Shown piece by piece: positions 55,190 through 64,000 of a DNA stretch of 64,000 nt. This DNA comes from Enterococcus_I eurekensis (lineage in GTDB: Bacteria > Bacillota > Bacilli > Lactobacillales > Enterococcaceae), in the NCBI RefSeq assembly GCF_042654605.1, contig NZ_JBHSGT010000063.1, forward strand, positions 71,078 to 135,077, given 5' to 3'. Numbering within the stretch: the stretch's first letter is position 1; each line of letters opens with the position of its first letter. The position numbers were made by a program, and so were the translations under genes. The notes under the pieces were generated by a model. The model did no database searches, was not told where the DNA came from, and worked only from the letters and a program-made list of their open reading frames with translations.

Positions 55190-55981
55190 TTACATTATTA
55201 GCAATATTCCATTATAGATATTAATTAATAATACGAGCAAAATGACGGATTGAAAAACAAACGCCACTTTATCACCTGTCAAAATACCACTTAATTTCGC
55301 CCCTAAAAATCCTCCAATAATCGCAGCCGGGATAATAAACCAAAGAAGACGTAAATCAAAAATAGCAAAACCACTTGTAAAGCCAATCGAAACTAATTTC
55401 GATAGTTGCGAGAAAAAAATTGTACAAATTGAATAGACCGTTGCCTCTTTCATTGGTAAAGAAAAAAGTAGCATTAATAAAGAAACATTAATTGGTCCAC
55501 CTCCAATACCAAGTAAACTCGCTAAACTCCCCAATACAAATCCACATGACATATACCAGATTAAATGGTGCAATTCAAATTTTGGTGCATTGTATTTCGT
55601 ATAAAAAAATGCAAATAGTAACGTGATAATCGTCAAAACGATCTGAATCATTTGCGCATACCCTTCATTAGGTAAGCGTCGTATTAGCCACTCTAACAAA
55701 AGAGTACCCACAAAGCCGCCCAGAATCGCACCGATTGAGACCCAGGCAGCAAAATGCCATTTAATTTTCACGCCATTTTTAACTTGCCGATAAGTCGAAA
55801 CAATCGACATAACAAAAACCGCAACCGCGGCGTAAAAAGAAATTTCTGCGACTTGATGGACACCGATCAAATCAAAAACAGGCTTGATGATTACGCCGCC
55901 ACCCATGCCAGAAATCGCACCAATCGTATTTGCCAAGACAATAATTATAAAATAAAGACTTCCCAAAAGACCAATTGCCAA
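55190..55981 (-). CDS. TauE/SafE-family membrane permease
   Basis: 263 residues with seven or eight membrane segments. GAISGMGGGVIIKPVFDLIG near the N-terminus and LASLLGIGGGPINVSLLM in the second half are the duplicated G-rich signatures of the TauE/SafE/YfcA/DUF81 family, linked to sulfite, sulfoacetate or other organosulfur anion export. No neighbouring sulfur gene is in the operon. Substrate is unknown; the family is heterogeneous. Confidence 0.85.
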   Translation of the reverse strand: MAIGLLGSLYFIIIVLANTIGAISGMGGGVIIKPVFDLIGVHQVAEISFYAAVAVFVMSIVSTYRQVKNGVKIKWHFAAWVSIGAILGGFVGTLLLEWLIRRLPNEGYAQMIQIVLTIITLLFAFFYTKYNAPKFELHHLIWYMSCGFVLGSLASLLGIGGGPINVSLLMLLFSLPMKEATVYSICTIFFSQLSKLVSIGFTSGFAIFDLRLLWFIIPAAIIGGFLGAKLSGILTGDKVAFVFQSVILLVLLINIYNGILLIM

Positions 55982-56529
55982 TCTACTTCACTCCTTCTTA
56001 TTCCCTCTTCTATACTACTTGATTTTGAATGTTAAAAAAAGGCTTAAATTCTAGCAAATTATGGATAAAAAAGCAAATCAACTAATGCTCATTTTTATCT
56101 GTTAATGAACAAAAAACAGGTCTATTTCGCATAGTTTGTGAAGTCATAATTTTTGAGCATAGATAGATCAAGCCTTTGGAAAGCTCATTTCACAAATAAT
56201 TCTATTAAGAGGATGAAAATATCATTAATCAATTGATTTTTCCAAAATGGTCTCTTTTTTAACGTGTATTTTCTAAATAAACTACTCAAAAATGCGCTAG
56301 TATCAAGTTCTATTTAGAATCAAATAGAAAAAAACAGTCCTTTTTGACTTTTGCTGACCAATAGCAAACAGCTTAAACTCTTCTTAACTATTTGCACGAA
56401 TCATTCGAGTAATATTTTCAAAGAATTAATCCATTATCTTCTATTGCTACTCATTAGCAGATATTACTCCTCAAGAGGCGACAGGCGATTAAAAAAGGAA
56501 CATGCTATTTTTCCATTGAGGTGATAGAA
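55982..56529. other. AT-rich intergenic region, no gene seen
   Basis: About 550 bases between divergent genes. Stop codons are frequent in all frames and I see no convincing repeat, hairpin terminator or operator. It probably holds the promoters of both flanking genes. Confidence 0.6.
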
Positions 56530-57351
56530 ATGTTCCGAAAAATATTAACGAAACCAGAACAAATTATTTTTGATGTACTCACGAATCAAACTCTAAATGA
56601 TTCTTTTGATTTGAATCAAATGGCACAAAAACACATGACTCCCACTGATAAAATTATTCGTTATATCAAAAATTGGTTACAACAATCAACAAATACCGAT
56701 TGGAAAAATGATTTTCATTTAACAAAGCAACATCTCTATCTAAGGTGTTCCCCCGCGCGACGCTTGGATTTACTCGCCCATCTTTTCCAATGCAATCAAT
56801 CGTTTCAAATTTTACATGCAATTATCGAGCAACCCTTTGCGACGATCAAACATCTAGCCAATAACTTATATTTAAGTCCATCAACAGTTAAACGACGAAT
56901 CAAAAAGCTCTCAGCTTGGTTTACCCCTTATCAGATCCAAGTTTCCTTGCAACATGATCCTATTTTAAAAGGTTGTGAATTTCGAATTCGTTGGCTCTGT
57001 TTTATTGTATCCTTAACGTTTGATCCGCCATTTAATTGGTTTTGCCGTCACGAACTTTGTCGGCGATTTGAAGACGTTCAAATCCAACGTTTACACTACG
57101 GTCAAAACTTAAATGCTTTACCAATAGACAAGATTACTCTCAATTACAACTTTTCCTTTATGATTAGTGAAAAAGCTTGGTATTATGTTGTACGGCAATT
57201 GTTTGGTTTAGAAGAAACGATTTTATCTGTCAAACAATTCTCATTCCTCACAGAAGAGCCCACAGTTACAGATTTTTTAGTTGCTTATCAAGAATTCCTT
57301 CTAAACCCATCGACTCACTACGAAATGACAAACCTGGTAGCTGAGAATTGA
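56530..57351 (+). CDS. Mga-like helix-turn-helix regulator (shortened)
   Basis: 273 residues from ATG 56530 (GAGGTGA upstream; the frame extends three codons further). Two HTH units: FDLNQMAQKHMTPTDKIIRY and ATIKHLANNLYLSPSTVKRR (about residues 100-119), then a conserved Mga-type core (RIRWLCFIVSL). Full Mga regulators have about 490-530 residues with PRD and EIIB-like domains; this stops after LLNPSTHYEMTN, so the C-terminal regulatory half is absent. It may be a truncated regulator or a short family member. Genes controlled are unknown. Confidence 0.65.
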   Translation: MFRKILTKPEQIIFDVLTNQTLNDSFDLNQMAQKHMTPTDKIIRYIKNWLQQSTNTDWKNDFHLTKQHLYLRCSPARRLDLLAHLFQCNQSFQILHAIIEQPFATIKHLANNLYLSPSTVKRRIKKLSAWFTPYQIQVSLQHDPILKGCEFRIRWLCFIVSLTFDPPFNWFCRHELCRRFEDVQIQRLHYGQNLNALPIDKITLNYNFSFMISEKAWYYVVRQLFGLEETILSVKQFSFLTEEPTVTDFLVAYQEFLLNPSTHYEMTNLVAEN

Positions 57352-57510
57352 TAATGACTTGTGCTTGCTAAGTCAAAAGACGCAATGGGTGTGACTTTAG
57401 GAGGTATGATCATAGTCGTTTTACTCTAATACATTTGAACAATCAAGGATTTCGTTGGTATTCTCCTACTTTTATGATCTAGGATTATGTTTAAAGTGAG
57501 GAGAAATCTT

Positions 57511-57747
57511 ATGAAAATTAGACCATTAGAAAAAGAATATTTAGAACAAATTCATTACTTAAATAAATTTTTGATTTCCTAAACATGAATAAACTTTATT
57601 CTGTACGTCGATGTTAACAATGAAAAAGCTGTACATATTTATCAAGACTTAGGCTTCAAAATTGAAGGTACGATGATTAGCAAATTTTTCTTTAATGGGA
57701 AATACAAAGATAGTCACTTCATGGGACTATTTAGAAATAATATGTAA
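57511..57747 (+). pseudogene. GNAT acetyltransferase remnant with internal deletion
   Basis: An ATG with GTGAGGAG upstream begins MKIRPLEKEYLEQIHYLNKF and stops at 57582. About 20 bases later another frame reads YVDVNNEKAVHIYQDLGFKI, EGTMISKFFFNGKYKDSHF, MGLFRNNM, the C-terminal end of a GNAT domain. The middle is missing, so the gene is dead. Confidence 0.75.
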
Positions 57748-57758
57748 TGGCGACATTA

Positions 57759-57812
57759 AAACCACCCTAGAGAGCTAGAACCATTGTCTAACTTCCTAGG
57801 GCGGTTCTTTTA
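57759..57812. terminator. Bidirectional terminator
   Basis: AAACCACCCTAG pairs with CTAGGGCGGTTC (with one G-A mismatch) around a long loop that itself contains AGCTAGAAC / GTCTAACTT. T-runs are present on the plus side. Confidence 0.65.
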
Positions 57813-57864
57813 TTTTACTGTTGTTAGTTATCTAATCCTCTTTTTTTCTTATAATGCTACGCCA

Positions 57865-58731
57865 TCACTTTTCAGTCTCCAACATCCGCTGCATGAACCA
57901 TTCTACTTGTTCTGGAGCATCATGATCAAAAAATGCGGATTTCTTCATATCTAGCTCAGCAATCTTTTCAATATCCTCTTTGCTTAATTCAAAATCAAAA
58001 ATGTTGATATTTTCAGCCATTCTTTCTGGTCGAACAGATTTTGCCAAAGCGACGATTCCTCTTTGCATTAACCAACGAAGGACAACTTGCCCAATTGTTT
58101 TTTCATATTTTAATCCGATTTCTGATAATATCGGATTTTCAAACAGCTCATGACGACCTTCTGCAAAAGGTGCCCAAGCTTCTACTTGTACATCATATTT
58201 TTCATGTAATTGTTGATCTTCCATTCTTTGGTACCATGGATTGATTTCGATTTGATTAATTTGTGGCTTCACATCATTTAGACCGACAAATTCTATCATT
58301 TTTGCGGATTTGAAATTTGAAATCCCTATTGCACGTACTTTTCCATTTTTTTGAGCTTTCACCAATGCGCGCCATGCACCATAAATATCCCCATAAGGTT
58401 GATGGATAAGATACAAATCCAAATACTCCAAGCCCATAACATCTAGTGAATATTGAATAGTTTCCGTTGCTTTTTCTTCAGGCGTTTGTAAAATAAATAA
58501 TTTCGAAGTTATAAAGAGTTCTTCACGTGTAACTAGCTTTTCCTTAATCGCCCGTCTAATTCCTTCGCCTGTTTCTTTTTCATTGCCATAAACCGATGCC
58601 GTATCCAACAAGCGATAACCAGTTTTAATTGCTTGATAAACAGCTTCTTCGGTTTCATCCAATGGAATTTGATAAACACCAAAACCTAATTGTGGCATTT
58701 CAACACCATTATTTAACTTGATTATTTGCAT
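57865..58731 (-). CDS. Aldo/keto reductase
   Basis: 288 residues, complete (beta/alpha)8 fold. Catalytic tetrad: Asp and Tyr in RLLDTASVYGNEKETGEGI, Lys in LFITSKLFI and His in YLIHQPYGD. NADPH site motif is near the end (VRPERMAENINIFDFELS). Similar to 2,5-diketogluconate/glyoxal reductase-type AKR5 proteins. Substrate cannot be told; these enzymes usually detoxify carbonyls. Monocistronic, ribosome binding site GAGGAAAG. Confidence 0.92.
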   Translation of the reverse strand: MQIIKLNNGVEMPQLGFGVYQIPLDETEEAVYQAIKTGYRLLDTASVYGNEKETGEGIRRAIKEKLVTREELFITSKLFILQTPEEKATETIQYSLDVMGLEYLDLYLIHQPYGDIYGAWRALVKAQKNGKVRAIGISNFKSAKMIEFVGLNDVKPQINQIEINPWYQRMEDQQLHEKYDVQVEAWAPFAEGRHELFENPILSEIGLKYEKTIGQVVLRWLMQRGIVALAKSVRPERMAENINIFDFELSKEDIEKIAELDMKKSAFFDHDAPEQVEWFMQRMLETEK

Positions 58732-59017
58732 ATTTCTTTCCTCCTCGTATTATATATTTAGAAGCAAATAAAGCTCCTTGAAAACTAAATAAAAATATTT
58801 TCATTAATCAAAATCTTATTGCTTGGATATTGTGTGATTTCCCTGAATAATAGAGCTATGGAAAAGGATCTATCGGGAATCTGTTCTTTCCTCCTGTAGT
58901 CGAATCTACATTAAAAAGTCTGCATCCTGGAACCTAGTAGTTGACGACTGGTTTGGCAACACTTTTTTAGACAAATTTTATAAGGTGTTCTTTTCATTAT
59001 CTATCCGAAGCCTCCGA

Positions 59018-59788
59018 TTACCGATAGGCAATCGGTGTTTGATTGTCCAATGAACCATGGATTCGCAGATAGTTCCACCAATGAATGTAGTCAGAAAGCT
59101 GAATACGTAGTTCGTCTAACGTTTCAAAAGTGTGTTGACGGATGAATTCAATTTTCATTGACTTATAGGTAGATTCCGCTACTGCATTGTCATAAGGATT
59201 GCCCTTACAACTCAAAGAACGTTCAATCTCAAAAGACTCTAGGAGTTGGTCAATCAACTGGTTATCGAATTCTTTGCCTCGATCAGTGTGGAAAATCGCC
59301 ACGTCATTCAATGGATAATTAATCGTTTGAAAGGCTTTTTTGACCAATTGTGCATCTTTTCTAGGTCCGCAAGAATACCCGATAATTTCTCGATTAAATA
59401 AGTCTAAAATGGCACAAATATAATGCCAAGCCTTTCCTACTCGAACATAAGTTAGATCAGTGACAATCGCTTCTAATGGTTCGCGATCAGAAAATTCCCG
59501 ATTCAATAAATTAGGAGTGGGAGCTTCGTTTACAGACGATTTTGGTGCTTTAAATTGAGCAACGGTATAGGCAGATTGTAAATTTCGTCTTTTCATAATA
59601 CTTCCGATTTTTCGACGACTGATGGTGATGGCGCGTTTTTCAAGCTGATTTTTCAACTTTCTTGTCCCATAAATTTTTCGGTTTTCCATAAATAACTCTT
59701 CGACTTGTTCTTCTAACTCAGCCTCTGAATGTTTTTCTTTTGGTTGGTAGTAATACGTTTGTCGAGAGATGCCAAGTACTTTGCACAT
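59018..59788 (-). CDS. IS3-family transposase orfB (DDE integrase)
   Basis: 256 residues from the first ATG, with the same frame open further upstream (KDRYSISAMCKVLGISRQTY), so the true product is probably an orfAB frameshift fusion. DDE core: VTDLTYVRVGKAWHYICAIL (first Asp), FHTDRGKEFDNQLIDQL (second Asp) and GNPYDNAVAESTYKSMKIE (Glu). The HTH_21 region (NRKIYGTRKLKNQLEKR) is intact. Distinct from the broken IS3 element at 36-37.6 kb. Confidence 0.9.
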   Translation of the reverse strand: MCKVLGISRQTYYYQPKEKHSEAELEEQVEELFMENRKIYGTRKLKNQLEKRAITISRRKIGSIMKRRNLQSAYTVAQFKAPKSSVNEAPTPNLLNREFSDREPLEAIVTDLTYVRVGKAWHYICAILDLFNREIIGYSCGPRKDAQLVKKAFQTINYPLNDVAIFHTDRGKEFDNQLIDQLLESFEIERSLSCKGNPYDNAVAESTYKSMKIEFIRQHTFETLDELRIQLSDYIHWWNYLRIHGSLDNQTPIAYR

Positions 59789-59823
59789 CGCTGATATCGA
59801 GTAACGATCTTTATTTTGATCAA

Positions 59824-60114
<291 letters not shown>

Positions 60115-60218
60115 GTGATATTTCCTCCAGTGTGTTTTCTTATATTTTACACACCTTATCTTTTCTGTCTAGATAAGTGTAGCCTATTCACCTGCCTAAA
60201 AAAAGGCTGGAGAGAATG

Positions 60219-60255
60219 AAAAGGGAACTTCTCTTATCACAAGAAGTTCCCTTTT
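60219..60255 (-). terminator. Terminator of the cad operon
   Basis: AAAAGGGAACTTCT (60219-60232) pairs perfectly with 60242-60255, 8 nt after the cadA stop. Confidence 0.8.
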
Positions 60256-60262
60256 ACTAATT

Positions 60263-62722
60263 CTATTTATTGAGGATTCGCATGGCATTGATGACGGCAA
60301 TCACGGTGACCCCCACATCCGCAAAGACCGCTTCCCACATCGAAGCCACCCCAAAAGCACCCAGAATGAGGAACAAACCTTTCACCCCAAGGGCGAAGAA
60401 GATGTTTTGCCAAACAATGCGACGGGTATCCTTGGCCACCTGCATGGCCGTCCCAATCTTGGAGGGTTTGTCGTCCATGATCACCACGTCAGCGGCCTCA
60501 ATGGCTGCGTCGGACCCCAGGCCACCCATGGCGAAGCCGATATCAGAGCGGGCCAGGACCGGGGTATCGTTGATTCCATCCCCGACGAAGGCGACTTTCT
60601 CCTTCTTCCCTTTTCGCGCGAGGATTTCTTCGAATTTTTCCACCTTGTCTTGCGGCAACAGTTCGCTGTAGACCTCTGAGATTCCCAGTTTCTTGGCCAC
60701 TGCATCACCTACAGACTGGGCGTCACCAGTGAGCATGATGATATGCTCGACTCCCCGCTCCTTCATGGTGGCGATAGCGGCTGCGGCGTCTTCCTTGATG
60801 GCGTCCGCAATCAGGAGGGAGCCGGCGTACTCACCTTCTACAGCCAGGTACACGATGGTTCCGATTTCGTTCACTTCCTCGAAGTTCACCGCGAACTTCT
60901 CCATCAGGCGGGCATTCCCGGCCAACACTTCCTTGCCGTCAATGGTGGTTTGGATTCCGTGTCCGGAGATTTCGTTATAGGTGGTGATCCGGTCTTCCTG
61001 GATTGTTTGGCCATATCTTTCCTTGATGGAATCGGCAATCGGGTGGCTGGAATAAGCCTCGGCATGGGCAGCTATTTCGAGCAGCTCTTCCGAACGGATT
61101 CCCTGTTGGGGTTCAATCGCGGTGATTTCGAACTTCCCCTTGGTCAAGGTACCGGTCTTATCCATCACCACGTACTTCAGGTCATTCAGGCCTTCCAGGT
61201 AGTTGCTGCCCTTCACGAGGATGCCTTTTCTTGAAGAAGCGCCAATTCCGCCAAAAAAACCGACGGGAATGGAGACGACCAGGGCACAGGGGCAGGAAAT
61301 AACCAAGAAGATCGCTGCCCGGTAGATCCATTCATCGAACGTCGCTCCCGGGAGTACCAAGGGTGGCACAACCGCCAACAGGAGTGCGGCGACCACGACG
61401 ACGGGCGTATAGTAGCGCGCAAATTTGGTGATAAACTGCTCGGTCGGCGCCTTCCGGCCGCTGGCGTTCTCGACCAGGTCCAAAATCTTCTTAACGGTGG
61501 ATTCCGCAAAGGGCTTCTCCACCACTACTTTCAGCACACCGTTGCGATTGATAAAGCCACTCAGGACGGAGTCACCTGGGGCCACGCTCCGCGGAACCGA
61601 TTCCCCGGTCAAAGCGGACGTATCCATAGCGGAGGTTCCCTCCACGATTTTCCCGTCCAACGGCACTTTCTCACCCGGTCGGACCAGAATGAAATCACCC
61701 GCCCTGATGGTTTCTGGTGCGACCTTCACAATCCCGTTTCCCGTATCTAGGTTCGCGTAATCGGGACGGATATCCATCAGGTCCGCAATCGAGCGGCGGG
61801 ACTTGGAAAGGGCGACATCCTGGAATAGTTCTCCCACCTGGTAGAAGAGCATGACCGCGACGGCCTCCGGATATTCCTGTACATAGAAGGCAGCCAGCGT
61901 CGCTATTGTCATCAGGAAGTTCTCGTCAAAGACTTGTCCGCGGACCATGTTCCGTACCGCACGCCAGACGACATCATAGCCGGCGATCAGGTAGGCAATT
62001 ACGAACAGGGCAAAAGACATCCATCCTTCCAGTGACAGGAAGATCCCGGCCAGCATGAAGGAAAAACCAAGCACCAAGCGGATGATGGCTGTCCTCAGTT
62101 CATTTTTTTTCCCGTCTTCCCTATTATCTTGCTCTACCGCTTCAGCAGCTGCTGATTCCGCCTCGGCTGTCTTCGTGCTCATTGCAATCAATGTACCGTC
62201 GGCCTTGTTCTTCAGGAGCACATCTGGCTCCATCGTGTTCACTTTCTGTTTCACTTGGGAGAGGATTTGGTCTTTCTTCTCATTCGTCACTTCAAAGCTC
62301 AAGGTCTGCGTCATGAAGTTCACATTGCTGTTGGCCACACCTGCTACCTGAGCCACGCCTCTTTCGACCTTGCTCGCACAGTTGGCGCAGTCGATCCCAT
62401 CGAGGATCCATTCGTAGTGTTTTTCGTCCTCTTTTGGCTGGGTAGCCTTGTGTGCGGGGGTATCCAGCTTGATTAGGCGCCCGTCGGCCTTGTTTTTCAG
62501 GATCACGTCGGGCTCCAGCTTATTCACTTTCTGTTTCACTTGGGAGAGGATTTGGTCTTCCCTTTCCCCAGTCACCTCGAAGCGCAAGGTTTGGGTCATG
62601 TAGTTCACGTTGCTGTTGGCCACACCTGCCACCTTCGCAACGCCTCTTTCTACTTTATTAGCACAATTAGCGCAATCGATCCCATCGAGGATCCATTCGT
62701 GTTGTTTCTTGTTCTCGTCCAT
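60263..62722 (-). CDS. cadA: Cadmium/zinc-exporting P1B-type ATPase with duplicated HMA domain
   Basis: 819 residues. Two nearly identical N-terminal HMA repeats (about residues 8-70 and 104-170; each with DGIDCANCANKVERGVA or DGIDCANCASKVERGVA), six or more membrane segments with the metal site SCPCALVVSIPVGF, phosphorylated Asp in MDKTGTLTKGK, SSHPIADSI and VGDGINDTPVLARSD. CPC plus the HMA pattern match CadA (Cd2+/Zn2+/Pb2+ export). GC content and codon use are far higher than in the flanking genes; only the first ~85 bases are AT-rich. cadD and cadC lie upstream on the same strand. Confidence 0.93.
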   Translation of the reverse strand: MDENKKQHEWILDGIDCANCANKVERGVAKVAGVANSNVNYMTQTLRFEVTGEREDQILSQVKQKVNKLEPDVILKNKADGRLIKLDTPAHKATQPKEDEKHYEWILDGIDCANCASKVERGVAQVAGVANSNVNFMTQTLSFEVTNEKKDQILSQVKQKVNTMEPDVLLKNKADGTLIAMSTKTAEAESAAAEAVEQDNREDGKKNELRTAIIRLVLGFSFMLAGIFLSLEGWMSFALFVIAYLIAGYDVVWRAVRNMVRGQVFDENFLMTIATLAAFYVQEYPEAVAVMLFYQVGELFQDVALSKSRRSIADLMDIRPDYANLDTGNGIVKVAPETIRAGDFILVRPGEKVPLDGKIVEGTSAMDTSALTGESVPRSVAPGDSVLSGFINRNGVLKVVVEKPFAESTVKKILDLVENASGRKAPTEQFITKFARYYTPVVVVAALLLAVVPPLVLPGATFDEWIYRAAIFLVISCPCALVVSIPVGFFGGIGASSRKGILVKGSNYLEGLNDLKYVVMDKTGTLTKGKFEITAIEPQQGIRSEELLEIAAHAEAYSSHPIADSIKERYGQTIQEDRITTYNEISGHGIQTTIDGKEVLAGNARLMEKFAVNFEEVNEIGTIVYLAVEGEYAGSLLIADAIKEDAAAAIATMKERGVEHIIMLTGDAQSVGDAVAKKLGISEVYSELLPQDKVEKFEEILARKGKKEKVAFVGDGINDTPVLARSDIGFAMGGLGSDAAIEAADVVIMDDKPSKIGTAMQVAKDTRRIVWQNIFFALGVKGLFLILGAFGVASMWEAVFADVGVTVIAVINAMRILNK

Positions 62723-62762
62723 TGCGTCTCTCCTTATTGAATATTAGTTTGAATGGCTTTCT

Positions 62763-63374
62763 CTATAATCCCAACAGGGTTTGAATGGTGCCATTTTCCA
62801 TCATAATATAAATTCCTAATCCAATAAAAACCAGCGAGACTATCACCCGCTGATACTTCTCGATTGTTTCTGATATCAAGGTAATTTTTGATAATCTGTA
62901 ACTGATATAGCAAAGGATCGCCACAGAGATGGCGAAAACAATTAACGCTACACCAATTTCAATTCCAGCTAGTGATGTAAAGTAAGGGATATAAATACCT
63001 AGATTGTCACCACCGGAAGCCACGGTAATCAGGGCTACCGTCCAAAATAATCGGTTTCCCCCTCCTGCTTCCATTTTTTCAAGCACTTCCTCTTCATCTT
63101 CATCCTGCTCTCCCTCGAAAGCAATCCGAATTCCTAAGTACAGTGGAATCAATCCCAACAAACCAATAATCCAGTCTTCAGGAATGAGGTTTAAAACATA
63201 AGCTGCAAATAAACTGAACGCAACGAGCATTCCCGTTCCCAGGTATTGTCCCCCAACGATTCCCTTCATCTTCTCCTTCGTGCTGCTTCGAGAGAAGATA
63301 ATCATGAGGATCAGGAGATAATCAATACTGGTAGAAACATAAACCGCAAGGGCAGATATAATTGTTTGTAACAT
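62763..63374 (-). CDS. cadD: Cadmium resistance transporter CadD
   Basis: 203 residues with five or six membrane segments. DYLLILMIIFSRSSTKEKMK, IPEDWIIGLLGLIPLYLGIR and SGGDNLGIYIPYF match the CadD/LysE-related family of cation exporters. It is AT-rich like the chromosome, unlike cadA. It lies 14 nt downstream of cadC. Confidence 0.88.
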   Translation of the reverse strand: MLQTIISALAVYVSTSIDYLLILMIIFSRSSTKEKMKGIVGGQYLGTGMLVAFSLFAAYVLNLIPEDWIIGLLGLIPLYLGIRIAFEGEQDEDEEEVLEKMEAGGGNRLFWTVALITVASGGDNLGIYIPYFTSLAGIEIGVALIVFAISVAILCYISYRLSKITLISETIEKYQRVIVSLVFIGLGIYIMMENGTIQTLLGL

Positions 63375-63388
63375 AGGTGCGCTCCCAT

Positions 63389-63763
63389 CTAAGATATAAG
63401 TTGCAAGTCTTCTCCCACTCTTAAGACCGAGCGAATAAAAGTCACTATTTCTTCGTTGGCCAGCGAATAGTAAACCATCTTCCCTTCTTGATACGATACT
63501 GTGACACCGCTTTTCTTCAAGAAGCGCAAGTGGTGAGAAGTTGACGCCATACTGGCATTAATGATTGCGGCTAAATCGCATACGCACATCTCTTTATAAG
63601 TAGCGAGTGCATATAAAATCTTTATCCTTGAAGAATCCCCTAGACACTTGCTCAGTACTAATAAATCCGCAAAATCTTGATCTTTCAGTTCCGTTTGAAC
63701 CTGGTCAACTTTTTCTGCATGAATAATCGTCGTTTTACAAACGTCCAAATCTATATTTTTCAT
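63389..63763 (-). CDS. cadC: ArsR-family metal-sensing repressor CadC
   Basis: 124 residues from ATG 63763 (ribosome binding site AAGGGG; the frame extends seven codons to 63784 through this site). Winged-helix domain with the metal-site motif ELKDQD region, the cysteine box MCVCDLAAIINASMASTSHH (Cys-X-Cys, as in CadC/SmtB) and the recognition helix. N-terminal Cys in DVCKTTIIHAEK is the other typical CadC ligand. Binds the inverted repeat upstream and releases it on Cd2+, Pb2+ or Zn2+. Confidence 0.92.
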   Translation of the reverse strand: MKNIDLDVCKTTIIHAEKVDQVQTELKDQDFADLLVLSKCLGDSSRIKILYALATYKEMCVCDLAAIINASMASTSHHLRFLKKSGVTVSYQEGKMVYYSLANEEIVTFIRSVLRVGEDLQLIS

Positions 63764-63775
63764 ATTTACACCCCT

Positions 63776-63801
63776 TTCATTCAAATGTTCATTTGAATGA
63801 A
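63776..63801. promoter_or_regulatory. CadC operator
   Basis: TTCATTCAAATG and CATTTGAATGAA form a perfect 12-bp inverted repeat with a 2-bp centre. It overlaps the ATG-proximal leader of cadC, and its TTTGAATGA core is like the known pI258 cad operator. Confidence 0.9.
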
Positions 63802-64000
63802 GTGTAGCACATTCTCTCTTGTTTTTCTATATTATTGGAGTCGCATTTACGCATTAATTCAGATTTTCTTCTAAAAATTACGCTCTTCTCTTGTAAATCC
63901 TCTAAAGGTCAAAGTTTGAAATCATAGTAGTTCCTGAATAATTCATAGCTTTAATTCTTTGGCACATTTTATTGAAATATGTATCACTAATATCCCTATC
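63802..64000. other. Right edge: no gene seen
   Basis: AT-rich sequence upstream of the cad promoter region. TACACT on the minus strand just before the operator may be the cadC -10. Nothing else can be supported in these 199 bases. Confidence 0.5.

Larger units (their letters stand above)
57352..57864. other. Intergenic stretch holding a broken acetyltransferase and a terminator
   Basis: 513 bases without an intact gene. Its contents are the GNAT remnant at 57511-57747 and the bidirectional terminator at 57759-57812. Confidence 0.7.

Noticed and set aside
60270..62740. Long plus-strand frames opposite cadA
   Set aside because: They arise from the high GC content of cadA; they lack ribosome binding sites and recognisable domains.

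Overview
The window is a chromosomal stretch of a low-GC Gram-positive bacterium. leuS under a leucine T-box, an autolysin with five LysM modules, copZ-copA under a CopY-type box, menA-ndh with a polyprenyl synthase, cydABCD, and IS30 and IS3 elements together suggest Lactobacillales, most likely Enterococcaceae. This is inference from gene content; no rRNA or other marker was available.

Layout. 1-9.6 kb: housekeeping genes (end of a stomatin-like gene with a small NfeD-like partner, an acetyltransferase, leuS with its T-box, a GH73/LysM autolysin, a PAP2 phosphatase, and the tRNA-modification pair mnmL/mnmM). 9.3-12.5 kb: a small membrane protein and the copper pair copA/copZ. 12.6-28.0 kb: a complete type 1 BREX phage-defence locus (brxA, brxB, brxC, pglX, pglZ, brxL). 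Its pglX is cut in three. The methyltransferase part and one specificity region form a 909-residue gene. A second specificity region lies in opposite orientation beside a tyrosine recombinase. The constant C-terminal part is a separate gene with its own ribosome binding site. Inverted repeats of 11, 83 and 25 bp link the two specificity regions, so the locus looks built to invert.

28.3-37.6 kb: an accessory region with a three-gene ABC transporter, an RRNPP-type regulator, three unlisted small peptides, a broken IS30 copy, a small secreted-type gene fragment cut off from a membrane protein by an intact IS30 element, and a decayed IS3 element. 37.6-43.7 kb: genes pointing to sulfur metabolism (formylglycine-generating enzyme, truncated sulfatase, TcyP-type cystine symporter, CoA-disulfide reductase-type flavoenzyme, PLP trans-sulfuration enzyme). 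43.8-55 kb: a UshA-type nucleotidase, then a respiratory block (ndh, menA, polyprenyl synthase, cydABCD) in which NADH dehydrogenase 2 would feed menaquinone and cytochrome bd. 55-60 kb: a TauE-type permease, an Mga-like regulator, an aldo/keto reductase and an IS3 element. 60.2-63.8 kb: a cadmium/zinc module (cadA, cadD, cadC). cadA is clearly GC-richer than the rest and looks acquired.

Two unrelated families of about 122-125 bp tandem palindromic repeats sit exactly at the 3' ends of leuS and cydC and include the stop codon. The BREX inversion system, these arrays and the peptide-regulator locus are the parts most worth a second look.
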